From Rhabditoides inermis (lineage: Eukaryota; Nematoda; Chromadorea; Rhabditida; Rhabditidae), in NCBI GenBank assembly GCA_963966185.1, contig CAWZYM010000049.1, positions 1 through 64,000 of the forward strand: a DNA stretch of 64,000 nucleotides. The letters run 5' to 3'. Of this stretch, positions 26,697 to 37,646 are shown in pieces. The position numbers and the translations under genes are program-made. How positions within the stretch are numbered: position 1 is the stretch's first letter; each line of letters starts with the position of its first letter. The notes under the pieces were generated by a model, which ran no database searches, was not told where the DNA came from, and saw only the letters and a program-made list of their open reading frames with translations.

Positions 26697-27591
26697 GGCC
26701 GCCCGGGCTTTTCGCCACTCACTCACTACTCGGCTTATCGCCACCATTCCTCCCTTCTTTCGGTGGGTACCTTTTTTCCAATTGCCGAGGTCGGCAACCC
26801 GCAATGGGGATAGCTGTGACGTATGCTGCGCACACGGATAATTAGCACGCTCTCAAGCAACACTCTCTGATGCTATCATGTCTCGCACGCGAGCTTCGAT
26901 GACTCGTCTCTCTCGCACGCGCATCTCTGATACATCTCTCTCACACGCGCATCACTGGATCATCTCTCACACATGCGCATCGCATGTGCCCTCGCTCATG
27001 TACCGCACACGCAGCACACGCGCATTACACGCATATCACACGCGTATCACATGTGCCCAGCCTCACGCTTCGCACGCGCATCACACGCGCATGGCACGTG
27101 CTTCTGATCTATCATCTCTCTCATCCTCGCACTCTCCTCTCTCTCACCCGCGCATCACATCATGGGTGAATCACTGAGAGAGAGAGTACAGGCAGACAGT
27201 TAGAGAGAGAGAGCCTTCTGGCAACATTCCTCAAAGACCAACTGACCAATCAACCTACATCCCATTGCAACACTTTCCACACCACCCTCATGATCGCTCC
27301 ACTTCATGTCCGAGACAAATGATAATTTGTTGTCATTCCAGGCCACAATCGCCTGCCGGCGATCTCCCGGCCGCCGCCAGCACTCTCCCCAGCCCATGTC
27401 TTCAAGGAGTATATAAGAACTCCGACAAGCCGTCTCATGGTCAACCTCCACAATGCTTATTGCAACCTGCTCTTTTCTTAGATAAAATTGCCTTTCCGTG
27501 CCGTATCACGTGTGTGTTCTCGTGTGTGTTGAGCAAGGTGCTAGCCACGTTCAACTCCGCTGCCGCCCACCTTGACCAGGTGGCGGTATGA
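26697..27591. other. Non-coding end of the inserted block, with CGCG-rich repeats
   Basis: 26870-27170 is a loose tandem array of CACACGCGCATCAC-like units. 27185-27590 has a TATA-box-like GTATATAAG at about 27410 and could be the remains of a terminal repeat, but no second copy exists in the window to prove an LTR. On the minus strand 27451-27200 is open (GWGECWRRPGDRR) without a recognised family. Confidence 0.4.
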
Positions 27592-28228
27592 GTTACTTTC
27601 GATACGATCCCTCTTGGACATTTGGTAAATGTTCTAAGACATGAATTCAACCTTGCCGATTCGTACCTCAGATTGATGAAAAATTATTTGTCTAACAGGA
27701 GGATGCGAGTGCGAGTGAACGGGACCCTGAGTGAAGAGAAGGAGGTTGTAAGTGGAGTTCCGCAGGGAAGTATCCTAGGACCACTTCTATTCAATTGTTA
27801 TGTGAATCGTGTGGGGTCGATACAATTGAATGAAGGGGCGCGCATTGTTCAATACGCCGACGATACGGTGTATGTCTCTCGGTATCTTACCGATAGAGAC
27901 AAGGAGAATGCACAAGAAGATGTGGAGAAACTGAGTGGGCTCTTCTCAGAGATGGGAATGAAGCTGAATGCGGGAAAGTGCAAGGTGATTCGAATGGGAG
28001 TGTATGAGAAGGAACCAGATTTCGAGGTAAATCTGCACATTGGTGGAACAGAGCTCGAGTGCACTAGCCAGTACAAGTATCTCGGAGTGGCAATTGATCC
28101 TCTGATGAACTTCAGTGGTCACGTGGCTGAGAGAGTGACGAAGGCTCGCCAAGCCATTGGTGCTTTGGTGCGAACTATGAGGAAGTGGGTTCCTCGAAGC
28201 GCCCTCGAGAAAGTGTACAAGGCGTGTA
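27592..28228 (+). pseudogene. LINE middle part: reverse transcriptase palm
   Basis: The LINE resumes in frame at VTFDTIPLGHLVN and continues through the RT palm and thumb: VSGVPQGSILGPLLF, the catalytic YADDT, a GMKLNAGKCK block and YKYLGVAID, stopping at VYKACI. About 200 RT residues expected between the endonuclease part and this point are missing, so the insertion at 20303 came with a deletion. Confidence 0.85.
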
Positions 28229-28967
28229 TTAATAATAATAATAATAATAATGGTTTATCCATAGGCGCAGACAAAACACAAAACACGAAATACAAACTGG
28301 TGCGGAATGTACAAAGGTTTAGTGTTTAGTCCCCGGATGGGTCCTTGGAGGGTATTGCTCCCTATAGCAAAGCCTCATCCGGTGGGTAGCATCTTTCGAG
28401 AATCTTCTTCCTTCTTCCATATAGAGTATGCGGCCTTGATTCGTCTTCGAACGCGTGAGCCATATGGACCACGTTGCCTCTAACGTCGAACGTTCTCGAA
28501 CTTCTCTCGACCATTTGCATACTTGCTTACGGTTGATCCATTCGTCATCATCACGTTGCGAAATCCAAGAAATCCGTGAGTTACCCACTAGTGCACTCCC
28601 AACAGGCTTATTCGGTTCCTCCTTATCGTCTCACAGTGAACGGCTCCGGACATCGATCGATAACAGTGACGTACTTCTCTTCCGGTCGCGGGTGCCGCCG
28701 TCGCCCTTCAGTTCGATTTCGCTTTGTACCTTCTTTTCCTCCAATCGATAATCCGCGCTTCGCCCTACTAGTGCACTCCCAACAGGCTTAATCGGCGTCG
28801 CCTTATCGTCTCACAGTGAACGGCCTCAATTCGAGAATCAGTTGATACTCCACAGAAACTCATCTCCGAGCGGCGGCGGCGGTGACTTTCATTGTCGTCG
28901 GGTGGTCATTCGAGGGAGCGCGGGAAGGGGCAACCGCTCGCGGGGACGGGAAAATGAGAAGTGATTT
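28229..28967 (-). mobile_element. Antisense element inserted in the LINE
   Basis: It interrupts the LINE between YKACI and EPGLLYAAEGWF. The left edge is (AAT)n, which on the minus strand is a (ATT)n 3' tail, and the minus strand reads into an ORF remnant (28588-28319, WSREVRERSTLEATW), consistent with a 5'-truncated LINE in antisense. It contains a direct repeat of about 50 bases (ACTAGTGCACTCCCAACAGG onward) at 28587 and 28769. Confidence 0.6.
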
Positions 28968-29618
28968 TGAGCCAGGACTGCTATATGCAGCAGAAGGATG
29001 GTTTCCTGCAAACGAGACGGACAGGGCAAGACTCGAAAGAGTGAATGTGCATGCAGCGAGGCTGGTGCAGAATGATTTCACGTCATCGGATGACCGAGTG
29101 CTAGAGAAGGCCAAGTGGAATACGGTAAAGAAGACCGTGAGCGAGAGAAGGAGGGTGCTCATGTGGAATTATGTGCACGGAGTGAGAGCCCCTCCAGATG
29201 GAATGCTGGTCCTGGTGTCGGACAGCGGAGTGAGAAGCACGCGGTGGCCACTCACTGAGAGTGATGGAGCCTGTGGTGACAAGTGCGAGATTGCACGACT
29301 ACCCGGTGAACGAGTTGAGAAGGCTATGGAATGCCCTACCGGAGAAGGCTGTATTGGAGGAGACCAAACAGTCGTTCAAGCGTGCTGTCAAGAATCTGTG
29401 AATTTGTGACCGTCGGAGACGGTGTTTTATCCTACTAACAGTTGTTTTTATCGACTAGCGTGCTTATATAGCACGTTGGTTGAACTAATCTAGTTCTCAC
29501 AGTCGTTATAATCCAAGGCTCTGTCTTGTTTTCGGCTGAGAACAATTGGTACGGCTATATCCTCGTTACTCTCTATGAGTAGTGAGATAAACGCAATACC
29601 AACAATAAAAAAAACACT
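28968..29618 (+). pseudogene. LINE C-terminal part and 3' UTR
   Basis: Continues EPGLLYAAEGWFPANE through a Cys-free helical tail, then shifts frame near 29250 to end RLWNALPEKAVLEETK and a stop at about 29400, the same type of ending as the other LINE fragments. The 3' UTR runs to AATAAAAAAAAC near 29615. Confidence 0.75.
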
Positions 29619-30017
29619 CCTCTTTGCGCCGCGGTATCTCACTCATCCTGGTCTCTCCCTTGATTCTTCCGGTGACTGATTAGTATTCATGCTTATGTTA
29701 TTATCATATGTTTTGCTTTCGTTCTACTTCTGTTACGTTTCTCACATTATTTCTATTAGAGATAAATGTCTATCGCTCAAATGAGCTTGAAAGACGAATC
29801 GGTCAGAAAACATGCGAAAAATAACGGGCCTGTTTTTGGCGCCCTAGTGAGAAAAGTCGACATATGTCGACCAGTGAATCAGTAGGAGTTTTGTACAGCT
29901 TTCCAGTAGTAAAGTTTCTTTCGGTCGGAGAGCTCATACCATGTGCACTTGACGAACATAAACTATTACGAGTTTGGTCGTGGTTCATGACAGTCTATGT
30001 ACCTATCCTTTCACAGA
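29619..30017 (+). other. Spacer, no recognised gene
   Basis: No supportable exon. It ends in a pyrimidine tract and TTTCACAG directly before ATG 30018. Confidence 0.4.
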
Positions 30018-30460
30018 TGTCTTTTTGGCGGCGAGGGATGATCCACTTCGCCTACTCCGAGCTCGGATACGAGTTTGTCCCTAGGTGAGGTTTGATTCTA
30101 GCTTAGTGTATTTGATGTCTTTTTCAGCTTCCAGCTGCGCACCGCTATGGAAGCTGCCACGTTCCCGCTGTAGCCATAAGAACTGCGACAAACGGGAACA
30201 TCATGCTAAACGGAGTGGAATCTAAGACACAGGTATGATAGGATAGACTCTTACTTTGGTATCTAATCCTTATCGATCGTGGTCTTGCAGTCTTTCCTGC
30301 AAAATGCCGAATGTCACATGTGATCAACTCTGCCGGACAGAAGTCACTTCAACTCGCGAGAAGATTCAAAAGCGCTATCCCCAACTACAACTACCACATT
30401 TTGATTCCCCTCAAACCAGAATTGACCCGAGATCCGTTTGTATTCTTTGATGTGTTGTGA
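30018..30460 (+). other. Possible small gene, structure unresolved
   Basis: ATG follows TTTCACAG and opens MSFWRRGMIHFAYSELG with a donor at 30087. Candidate later exons lie at 30135-30230 and 30291-30455 (one frame ends NYNYHILIPLKPELTRDPF). The three cannot be joined with consistent phase in any way I tried. It may be a real gene with a splice site I missed, or a pseudogene. Family not recognised. Confidence 0.3.
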
Positions 30461-30579
30461 TGTAACTGTATGTGTGCAATGACAGATAAATGTATACTTT
30501 GAAATGGTTGTTGATTGAACAGGAGAAAACAATCGATAAGTAGTAGAAAGCAGCGATCGAATCGCAAGCGACTGTGACT

Positions 30580-30725
30580 GTAGCGGGGGCGCCGCACGCC
30601 TGCTAGCGGGGGCCCCGCTCAGTGAGCGGGAACCCCGCCCCACCAAAAGCGGCAGTCGCGCGGCGATCGCCGCTTGAGAGGTGGCGGGGCCCCCGCTTTT
30701 CAATGGGCGGGGGCCCCGCCATCTT
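30580..30725. repeat. GC-rich palindromic block
   Basis: GCGGGGGCCCCGC-type palindromes occur at about 30604, 30686 and 30707, with further GCGGG/CCCGC pairs between them and GCGATCGC in the centre. The block can fold into several stacked hairpins. Composition contrasts sharply with the flanks. No ORF is supportable. Confidence 0.7.
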
Positions 30726-30847
30726 GTCTAGGATGTCGAATTTTATTTTTCGACATTTCGAAGTGTCGACTTTTCCAGGACACCGGCGGGGTGGGACTGG
30801 CGTAATGTTAGGTGTGGAACCACTATGCACAACTTTTCCGAACTTCA

Positions 30848-31607
30848 AATTAGAGAGGGCGCGCAGCGCCCTCTCTTTTGGCTTAGGATAAGGCTCGCGC
30901 TAGAATTTTCAAGAAGCGATATCCAAAGGTCATGTTAGCAGCAACGTGAACTCATCCCATTCATGTTAGTTAGATTCGCACGGTTCCGTAGGCCAGATCA
31001 CTGGTTGACTCCATCTTTGTATCTTTTCTATGAAAGAAGTTATGAGCGATCGCGCGCACCCATGAGGCGAGAGGCCAGCGTGTGGGTGTGTGTGTGTGTG
31101 TGGACCGTTTCCAGTCAACGCTGGCTGCTAGCTCTCTCCCGGTGGGCGGCGGGGGCGCGAGAGAGAGCGCGAGAGTGCGCGATATTGGCAGAGCGCGCAG
31201 ACGGTAGTAGACATGCACTTACGCCTCAGCGATCCAAAATAAAGAGTAAAATTTCTTTCAAAGCGTTTCTTTTGATACCATGAGAAACGTTGTTGTACAT
31301 ACGCAACAAACACGACCTGTAGAATGTAGTATATTCAATGACTTGCTACCAGTAGAAATTGTGTCATTCATCATAGTTTTGCGCATACGAATGAACAACG
31401 GAGCTTGGCAATCAGGTAGAAAAGAAATTTCTATGAAATTTAACAAAAGCACATATATTATCTCTTAAAAGTACTCGCGTAAAGAGAGTCAGTTTGTCTT
31501 GACCCAATTCAACAAAAGCGCATGCATAAAACGTTTACAAATACTAACACAAACCTGCGCATATCTGTTCGATGAATCGATGAAATCGATGAAATGTAAT
31601 CAATATT

Positions 31608-31638
<31 letters not shown>

Positions 31639-31739
31639 CAGGTTTGTGTTAGTATTTGTAAACGTTTTATGCATGCGCTTTTGTTGAATTGGGTCAAGAC
31701 AAACTGACTCTCTTTACGCGAGTACTTTTAAGAGATAAT
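30848..31739 (+). mobile_element. Dispersed 0.9 kb repeat, copy 2
   Basis: Same orientation and almost the same sequence as 15849-16766. Main differences are the (GT)n length, a shorter (GA)n hairpin loop (31607-31634) and scattered single-base changes. It lies 85 bases upstream of the Skp1-like gene. Confidence 0.85.
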
Positions 31740-31824
31740 ATTATACTACATTTTTTGTCATTGCTCTTATATTCTTTTTAAAAATAAAATTTATTAAGTT
31801 GTATTTGTATGTCATGTATAACAG

Positions 31825-32606
31825 ATGACGCAGTACATGAAGTATGCTTCCCTCGGAGCAGCCATGGCCGCTGAAGCCACCCTCGACCCCGACCACAAGT
31901 GGATTCGATTCCGGTGGGATTCGGATCTGAGTTTTTTTTAATAATACTAGTGTTCAGTACGTCGGAGACGGTGTTCGACGTGCAATACGGTCTGATGGCG
32001 GACTCGACTGTGCTGTCGACAATGTTCGCAGATCTCGCTGTAGAAACCAGTGGTTCGCCTCGCTCCTTCTTGCCCATCCCCACTCGGCCCTTCACCCGCC
32101 GACACATCAACACCGGACTCCTTCTCAACCACCAACCCATCCAACTCGATTTCCTCGCACGCGACTTTGAAATGGTGCGTTCCAAGATTGGTTATATAGG
32201 AATACGTCATCGCAGTTGCTGCTGACTGTGGCGTACATGACGCCTGAGGGCGCGATCGATGCGCGCTGTCGCCTCGACCCCTCCGAAGTCTGCCACATAC
32301 TCAAGATACGTATTAGGATTTTAAAACAATTGAAATTGTAACATATTTAAATGGCCGACTTCTTCGACATGAAGCGCGTGGTGAGGGCGGTGTGCATGCA
32401 CCTCTCAGATCGGATGGAGGGACTCAACCCCATGGAGCTGCGCGGCCTCCTTCACATCAAGGGCGACTTCAACAAGGACGAGGAGGAGCAGGTGGGCGCT
32501 GCCGCTGGGGGACAGATCTATATGCTTGCTTAAGATGGAACTGGAGGATCTGTGGACGTTTGCCACTCACATTCCGGAAATGTTCCCGCCAACAGGCGAG
32601 TTCTAG
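31825..32606 (+). CDS. Skp1-like (SKR) protein, divergent
   Basis: Skp1 proteins link F-box proteins to Cullin-1 in SCF ubiquitin ligases; worms have many. Exons: 31825-31913, 31958-32174, 32216-32305, 32351-32491 and 32535-32606. The BTB/POZ part reads ETVFDVQYGLMADSTVLSTM, and the C-terminal Skp1 dimerisation/F-box-binding part reads ADFFDMKRVV, MNPMEL-like NPMELRGLLHI and KGDFNKDEEEQ, matching the Skp1 DFT-EEEE ending. The ATG follows ATAACAG directly. Odd: the join 32305/32351 keeps frame and homology, but the 45-base gap begins ATACGT and ends TTTAA, with no GT-AG option that preserves phase. Reading through it meets a stop. Either non-canonical splicing, an assembly error or a broken gene. 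Confidence 0.72.
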
Positions 32607-32817
32607 CCGTTCAGACATTATCCATTCTCCTGTGCCTTGTACACGATTGTTGAGTTTGTTCACAGTGAAACACGATTATTTTGGAATTAAACATTTATTT
32701 TCGAAAACGGACGTGCGAGCAAGTAACAATAATACCATAGAATGAGTTTTAATAAGAAACTGTGATCCGTGATCTCTTAACTGAATTCGTAACAACTCAA
32801 GGAAGCATAATAGGTGT

Positions 32818-34166
32818 CTATAGCTTGAGGCGAGGCGAAAGGTCGAGGATTGTGGCTTTGGAAGTTGCTGGCGGGGGCAGATCCTCCACTCCACTCTCAT
32901 AGTCCGACAGTGTAGAGTCCTTGTGAGCAGAACCAAACTGGTTCGCAGTCACTTGCGGCGCGACTGGCGAGAGACCGAGCGAACGCTCCGACATCTCCAG
33001 AATCCATCCAGTGGGATATGTCATCGAGGGAAGGGTGACATCTGGAAACATGTAAATCGTTTCATTTTCGCAACTAACACGGACCTGTCTTGATGGGAGT
33101 GTTCGATCCGCGAGCACTCGCGCGCGACTTCTCGCTCGTGAGAGGAAGCGAATACTCACGGAGACGCTCCGAACGAGAGTCGATCGAACGACGACTGAAC
33201 AGTGATTGAACATGCGTTGTTTTGTTGTGTATGTGCCTGTTGAGTGTGGATAGATGACGTGGGGGCGTGGTCTGTTGAGTAGAGGCTCGACTGAGTCCCA
33301 GCAGACAGTCAATCTTCTGGAAAGAAGGAATCTCCAGGTCCGAATCGTGCAGAGAGTGCGCGAACACTGGCCGGTCTGACACCACACTCTGCTCTGAACA
33401 CACATCCGACAGGCGGGGCAACTGAAATACGTGTAGTAGAAGTAGTGAGAAGAACACCCACCGAAACATCGCGTCCGAGGCTGGTGGTGGATCCAGAGGT
33501 GTAGGTGTAGTATGTGGAGACAGAGGGAGCGGCCGCGGATCGGGGCAGAGACAGGGCAGGTGCCGACCGAGGCAGCGACCGCGCAGCCACACTCCACGTC
33601 TGCACACTCGTCGCGCGATCCACTCCCGTCGGCGGATGCACGACCGCAGTCCTAGACTCTCCAGTGCTCGTGCTCTCGTCCGACTCCATTTCCGTATCCG
33701 AACCGGCATTCGACCGACACTTATCAGACCCTGCATCTTCCTCGACGGAATCTTGGATGGGTGTAGCTTCCAGCATACTCAAATAACTAAATAATCAAAT
33801 CTATGTATGATGATACCTGGGCGTCTTCTCCATTTGCATTGTGTGGAGTGATGCCATGGCGAGAACGGTAGCGATGTGAGCAGAGGCCTCCGGAGGGAGT
33901 GACATGACTACCCCGCCAGTGGGACCGATGGTCCGACGACGGCGTGGCGGAGGCGGTGGAGTGAGGGCGGCGACGGCAGTCTCCATCTCACTCCCCGCCT
34001 CCTCTTTCTTCTCCCTCTCGGAATCGCGTCGCTTGACGAAGAATGTGGCCGCCCAGATGAGGACGAGGATGAATATGCCCCCGAAGAGGACAGATGGCAC
34101 GATCCATGCGGTGGCAGACGAGGACGAAGTAGATACTGGAGAAAACGGGGTGGCCGGCAAGGAAGG
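32818..34166 (-). CDS. Single-pass membrane protein with Ser/Arg-rich tail
   Basis: Unrecognised. Exons 34166-33817, 33777-33462, 33421-33085 and 33041-32818 close in phase. The first carries a Ser/Thr-rich stretch then a transmembrane helix (WIVPSVLFGGIFILVLIWAA) and basic FFVKRRDSEREKK, so the long remainder is probably cytosolic: Pro-rich (PPPPPRRRR), acidic Ser-rich (ESDESTSTGES), then basic. It ends ILDLSPRLKL. Exon 34166 begins in phase 0 with no start codon, so an upstream exon is missing. It may be fused to the Tudor gene upstream (a phase-0 donor exists there) or be separate. Confidence 0.55.
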
Positions 34167-34194
34167 CTGCAATCAATCAATCGATATATATATA

Positions 34195-34900
34195 TAGGCA
34201 GGAAGGTAGAATTCAGGGTTTTTGAAAAAATAAGGGACAGTTTCCGAAATAAGGGACAGTTTGCAAAAATAAGGTACAGTTTGGAAAAATAAGGTACAGT
34301 TTCCAAAAATAGGGTACAGTTTCCAAAAACAAGGTACAATTTAATACCCTCTTAGAAACCCCTATAAAAGGCATAAACCACCATGAAACGCGATGTATTC
34401 GCTTTCTTGTCCACACAATATTAATTGAATGCGCGATCAAGACGGTTCAGTACCAAACGTTATTTAACCAATCACATCTAACAGGTGATGTCTCCATTAA
34501 ATATGTTTATGGTTGTCAATTTCCTATCAAGTTCCTGTTTGATTCAGAAGATGTATGCTATTTCACGTCATCTATTGTAATTCTTTCCATAACGAATCGT
34601 ATGTAAGATAAATTGATTTTTTCAAAGTTCAAAACAAAAAAAAAGAATACGAAAAATCGCGCGGGAATATTTTACGTGGTAACGTTAACTGTACCTTATT
34701 TTTGGAAACTGTACTTTATTTTTGCCAACTGTACCTTATTTTTGAATTGTACCCTATTTTTGCAAACTGTACCCTATTTTTGCAAACTGTACCTTATTTT
34801 TCCAAACTACCTTTTTTCCAAACTGTACCCTATTTCCTCAGAAAACACGAAACTGTCCCTTATTTTTTTCAAAAACCCGGGATTCTACCTTCCTGCCATA
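34195..34900. mobile_element. Foldback element built of short repeats
   Basis: GGCAGGAAGGTAGAATTC followed by GGGTTTTTGAAAAAATAAGG at the left recurs inverted at 34850-34900. Inside both arms are tandem copies of a 20-base unit (TAAGGTACAGTTTCCAAAAA and variants), forward in one arm and reverse-complemented in the other (34230-34345 and 34690-34860). The loop of about 340 bases is non-coding. Confidence 0.75.
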
Positions 34901-34931
34901 TATACATCAATATGTTACGTTAATTTGCGCC

Positions 34932-35966
34932 TTATAGACGAGTGGCGGAGGTGTGGTAGTGATGAGACGAGTGGTTGTGGTGGGATGCGACCGTTTCGCA
35001 GGCAACTCTCGCGTCTTTCGGGGTGCGCGCCTGAATCAGGAGACGATTAGGATACTGTAGTTTACAGTACCACTTGGCGAGCTGTGTGTGCTGATTGATG
35101 GCGTCCTCGAGCGACAGTGCACGTTCAGTGTCGGCTGCGTATGCTGTGGGCTGCGACGCAAAGAGAGTGGGGGCCGATACGCCGTCCATAAAGTCGATTA
35201 TCGATTGGTATTGTATGAAATCTCACCGATGTGGCAGGTGACTCGCACGTCGACAAGCTGGTTGTACTCGCTTTGCAGCAGACTTCGTTGCAGCATCTCT
35301 GGCAGATTCGTAATGCCCAGAGGAATCGACTGGCCTGAGAGAGGTGCGTTATCGATTGATTATCGATCGTTGGCACCAGGTATGTTGGCGAGTGCGGGTG
35401 GGATGCGACGCAGTGCGCGATGGTCGACCGTCTCCGTGTTGCCGTAGTCTACCAGGTGCACCTGGGCAGAGGCTTTTTAGAATAATGTGCATACATCGTA
35501 TACCTTCGTGTTGACGGCATCAATGCGTGCGAGAATCACTGCGCGATACCAACGACGATCGAAACCGAGCTGCACTGCGACCAAACTATCTGCAAAGGGG
35601 CGGAGTCACGAGGGGTGGAGTTATGACTACTCGCCTTCCCAAGGCGCCACGTTTGACTCAATCCTTACGAGGGTCGAGTTGCCCAGTCTTCTTCCGATAT
35701 CCTCTATCGATTGCCGCTTCTCCGGCAGCTGCACCCACAACATACCGGCGCCTAGCAATCAATCGATAATCAATCGATAGTCGTTCGATTGACGCACCGG
35801 AGACATGTGAGATGAGTGCGTCGAGAAAACTGCCGACTGTGGTGGGGAGTTGAAGAGGCGGAAGGGGAGGGTGCCACACGCGCAGACGACCTACAGAAAG
35901 GAGGGTGAAACGGGGATGGAGAGGAGAGGGAGGTAGACCTTTATGCTTCTCCACGACGACTGTCAT
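34932..35966 (-). CDS. Tudor-domain protein
   Basis: Tudor domains bind methylated Arg/Lys and often act in piRNA/small-RNA pathways; target unknown here. Exons run from ATG 35966 (MTVVVEKHKG) through 35890-35798, about 35753-35634, 35591-35505, 35462-35382, 35340-35233 and about 35144 to 34932. The core reads VAVQLGFDRRWYRAVILARI then VHLVDYGNTETVDHRALRRI, with the aromatic residues and DYGN turn typical of Tudor. Flanking parts (GSFLDALISHVSGAGMLWVQ before; LPEMLQRSLLQSEYNQLVDV after) fit an extended Tudor fold. The last exon ends HHYHTSATRL then TAA, unless it splices on to the membrane exon at 34166. Some exon borders are approximate. Confidence 0.72.
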
Positions 35967-36766
35967 TCGAGGGAATAAGGGGGTGGAATGACCGAAAGTG
36001 AAAAGGATCGCTGGCTCTCCTTCCCGACCGCATGCTAATCATCGAGTTTCAATTTGCCTCGTGTTCGCCTTTCAAATATGCCCGCATCTACAGTTCGTAG
36101 CAGGTGAATGCTGCTGCCGCCAACTGGCCAATGTGTGCCCTGCCCTATCAGGTGTTGTACTAGTAGTCGTAGTGATATAGGTATGAGTGATAGGTTATCA
36201 CTCACTCCCCTCCCATAGCCCCCACTCCTCTGATAGTCGCGTGTCTTGATCTGCCTATTTTACCGCGCTGTGGAACAGCATATTTACGCCTCACTCCTTT
36301 TTTTGTCAATACTAAAACTAAAGAGTCTCATGAATGTCCATGGGTGGTCGCATGCGTGTGTTTTATGGCTGGAACATTTCTCGTGACGTCGCGCTGTCTT
36401 ATCAGGATTCGGAAGGAACGGGCGAATGGATTGGATCGATGGGGAGAAAATGGTTCGTATACGTCCGCAGCAATCTCGAGAGGAAAGAAGGGATGATCGA
36501 CCGAATGCCATCTCTGCCAATGTACCCTTCTACCCACCTGCCAATCAGAACATCCTCAACCAGGTACGCTGAACAATCGTGGTGCATTCAGTTTCGAACC
36601 GCTTTTCTTCTATGAGTGGGTTCATATGCGAATGGTGTTTTACTAGCTCTCCGAACGTGTGTGCTTTCACATGAGTCACCCGCCAGCTTTTGCATCGCCT
36701 ATTTTTACGGGGCGTGACTAATACTTACTTGGTGATACGTGGTGTTGTTGGTGTGTGCTGTGAGTG
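35967..36766. other. Intergenic spacer, promoters for both flanking genes
   Basis: No exon or structured repeat recognised between the minus-strand Tudor gene and the plus-strand gene at 36767. Confidence 0.45.
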
Positions 36767-37490
36767 ATGTGGGTTGAGGTCTCGTCTCCGTCGTTTGCTC
36801 CCCCTCCCTCTCTCGCGTATCCTCATGCCCCGCGAGTCGATGGACCCCCTCCATACTCCATGATATTCAGCCCGCAGTACCAACCACCCGCCAACCAGCC
36901 AGGTATCGATTTTTGATACGATTGTTCATTGATAAGTTAGTTTAACATTTTGCTAGTCATTCATAATCAGTGGAATTCCTAATCAGAGGGTCACCGGCGT
37001 TAATCCAGGATGACGTTTGCAGTTTCGCCCGAATGTGTTTCCCAGCAGTGGGCAACGCCCTCTGTGTCATTGCCACAGTGTGCTCTCAGAGAGACAGAGA
37101 GAAGAGCATACCTACCCCAGGCACCCTTCCGAGCACCATACAGGGAGACCCAAGGAGAGACAGAGGTGGAGAGAGGGAAGGAGAGGGAGGGGGCAGCGAG
37201 TAGAGACACGTTCAGGGCAGGGGCTGGCTGCCGCAGTGGATAGAGCGGAGGGTAGCGAGGAGAGAAAGGCCCGGACGGACACAGTCCGACAGGACACTCC
37301 CATCAGTGCAGAGGATAGGCAAGTCTCCTCCTCCCTCGGGCCCTGCTATAACCCCCTCTTTGTAGTTCGGAATCCATACGACATGGCCCGACAGCGTCGT
37401 TTGATGATCTATTGGTGCAGTGGAATGGCCATCGCTCTTGTTCTCACTATGATTGTCGTCATGGCTTGTGTCGGCCTCTTTGGGCACTGA
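36767..37490 (+). CDS. Small Pro-rich protein with C-terminal membrane anchor
   Basis: Unrecognised. Exon 36767-36902 encodes MWVEVSSPSFAPPPSLAYP and a PPPYS motif (a possible WW-domain ligand). After an intron ending near 36970 the frame is uncertain. The 3' end (about 37330-37490) encodes RNPYDMARQRRLMIYWC and a single hydrophobic helix (MAIALVLTMIVVMACVGLF) just before the stop, then AATAAA at 37497, so the gene end is solid. Topology suggests a tail-anchored protein. The middle exon or exons are not resolved. Confidence 0.5.
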
Positions 37491-37646
37491 ACTCGAAATA
37501 AACCACTTGTATTGAATTTCGCTTCATTTTCAAAATGAGTCATTTCTTCTCGAGTGGCGTGTTGATGTGAAGTGTTGATGGCATGAACCGTGTCATTGCG
37601 CAGTTCCCACTCGCGCCGACCTCATTTCCCCCCTCGTCCGTGCGGT

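Noticed and set aside
26001..26804. 267-codon antisense ORF over the coiled-coil ORF
   Set aside because: Mirror of a Pro/Thr-rich frame on the other strand; it lacks any motif and has no poly(A) or splice context.
15849..31739. The two 0.9 kb repeats as LTRs of one giant retrotransposon
   Set aside because: Ends are not TG...CA, no target-site duplication or primer-binding site is visible, and the enclosed DNA is a mix of LINE, Gypsy and gene-like fragments.
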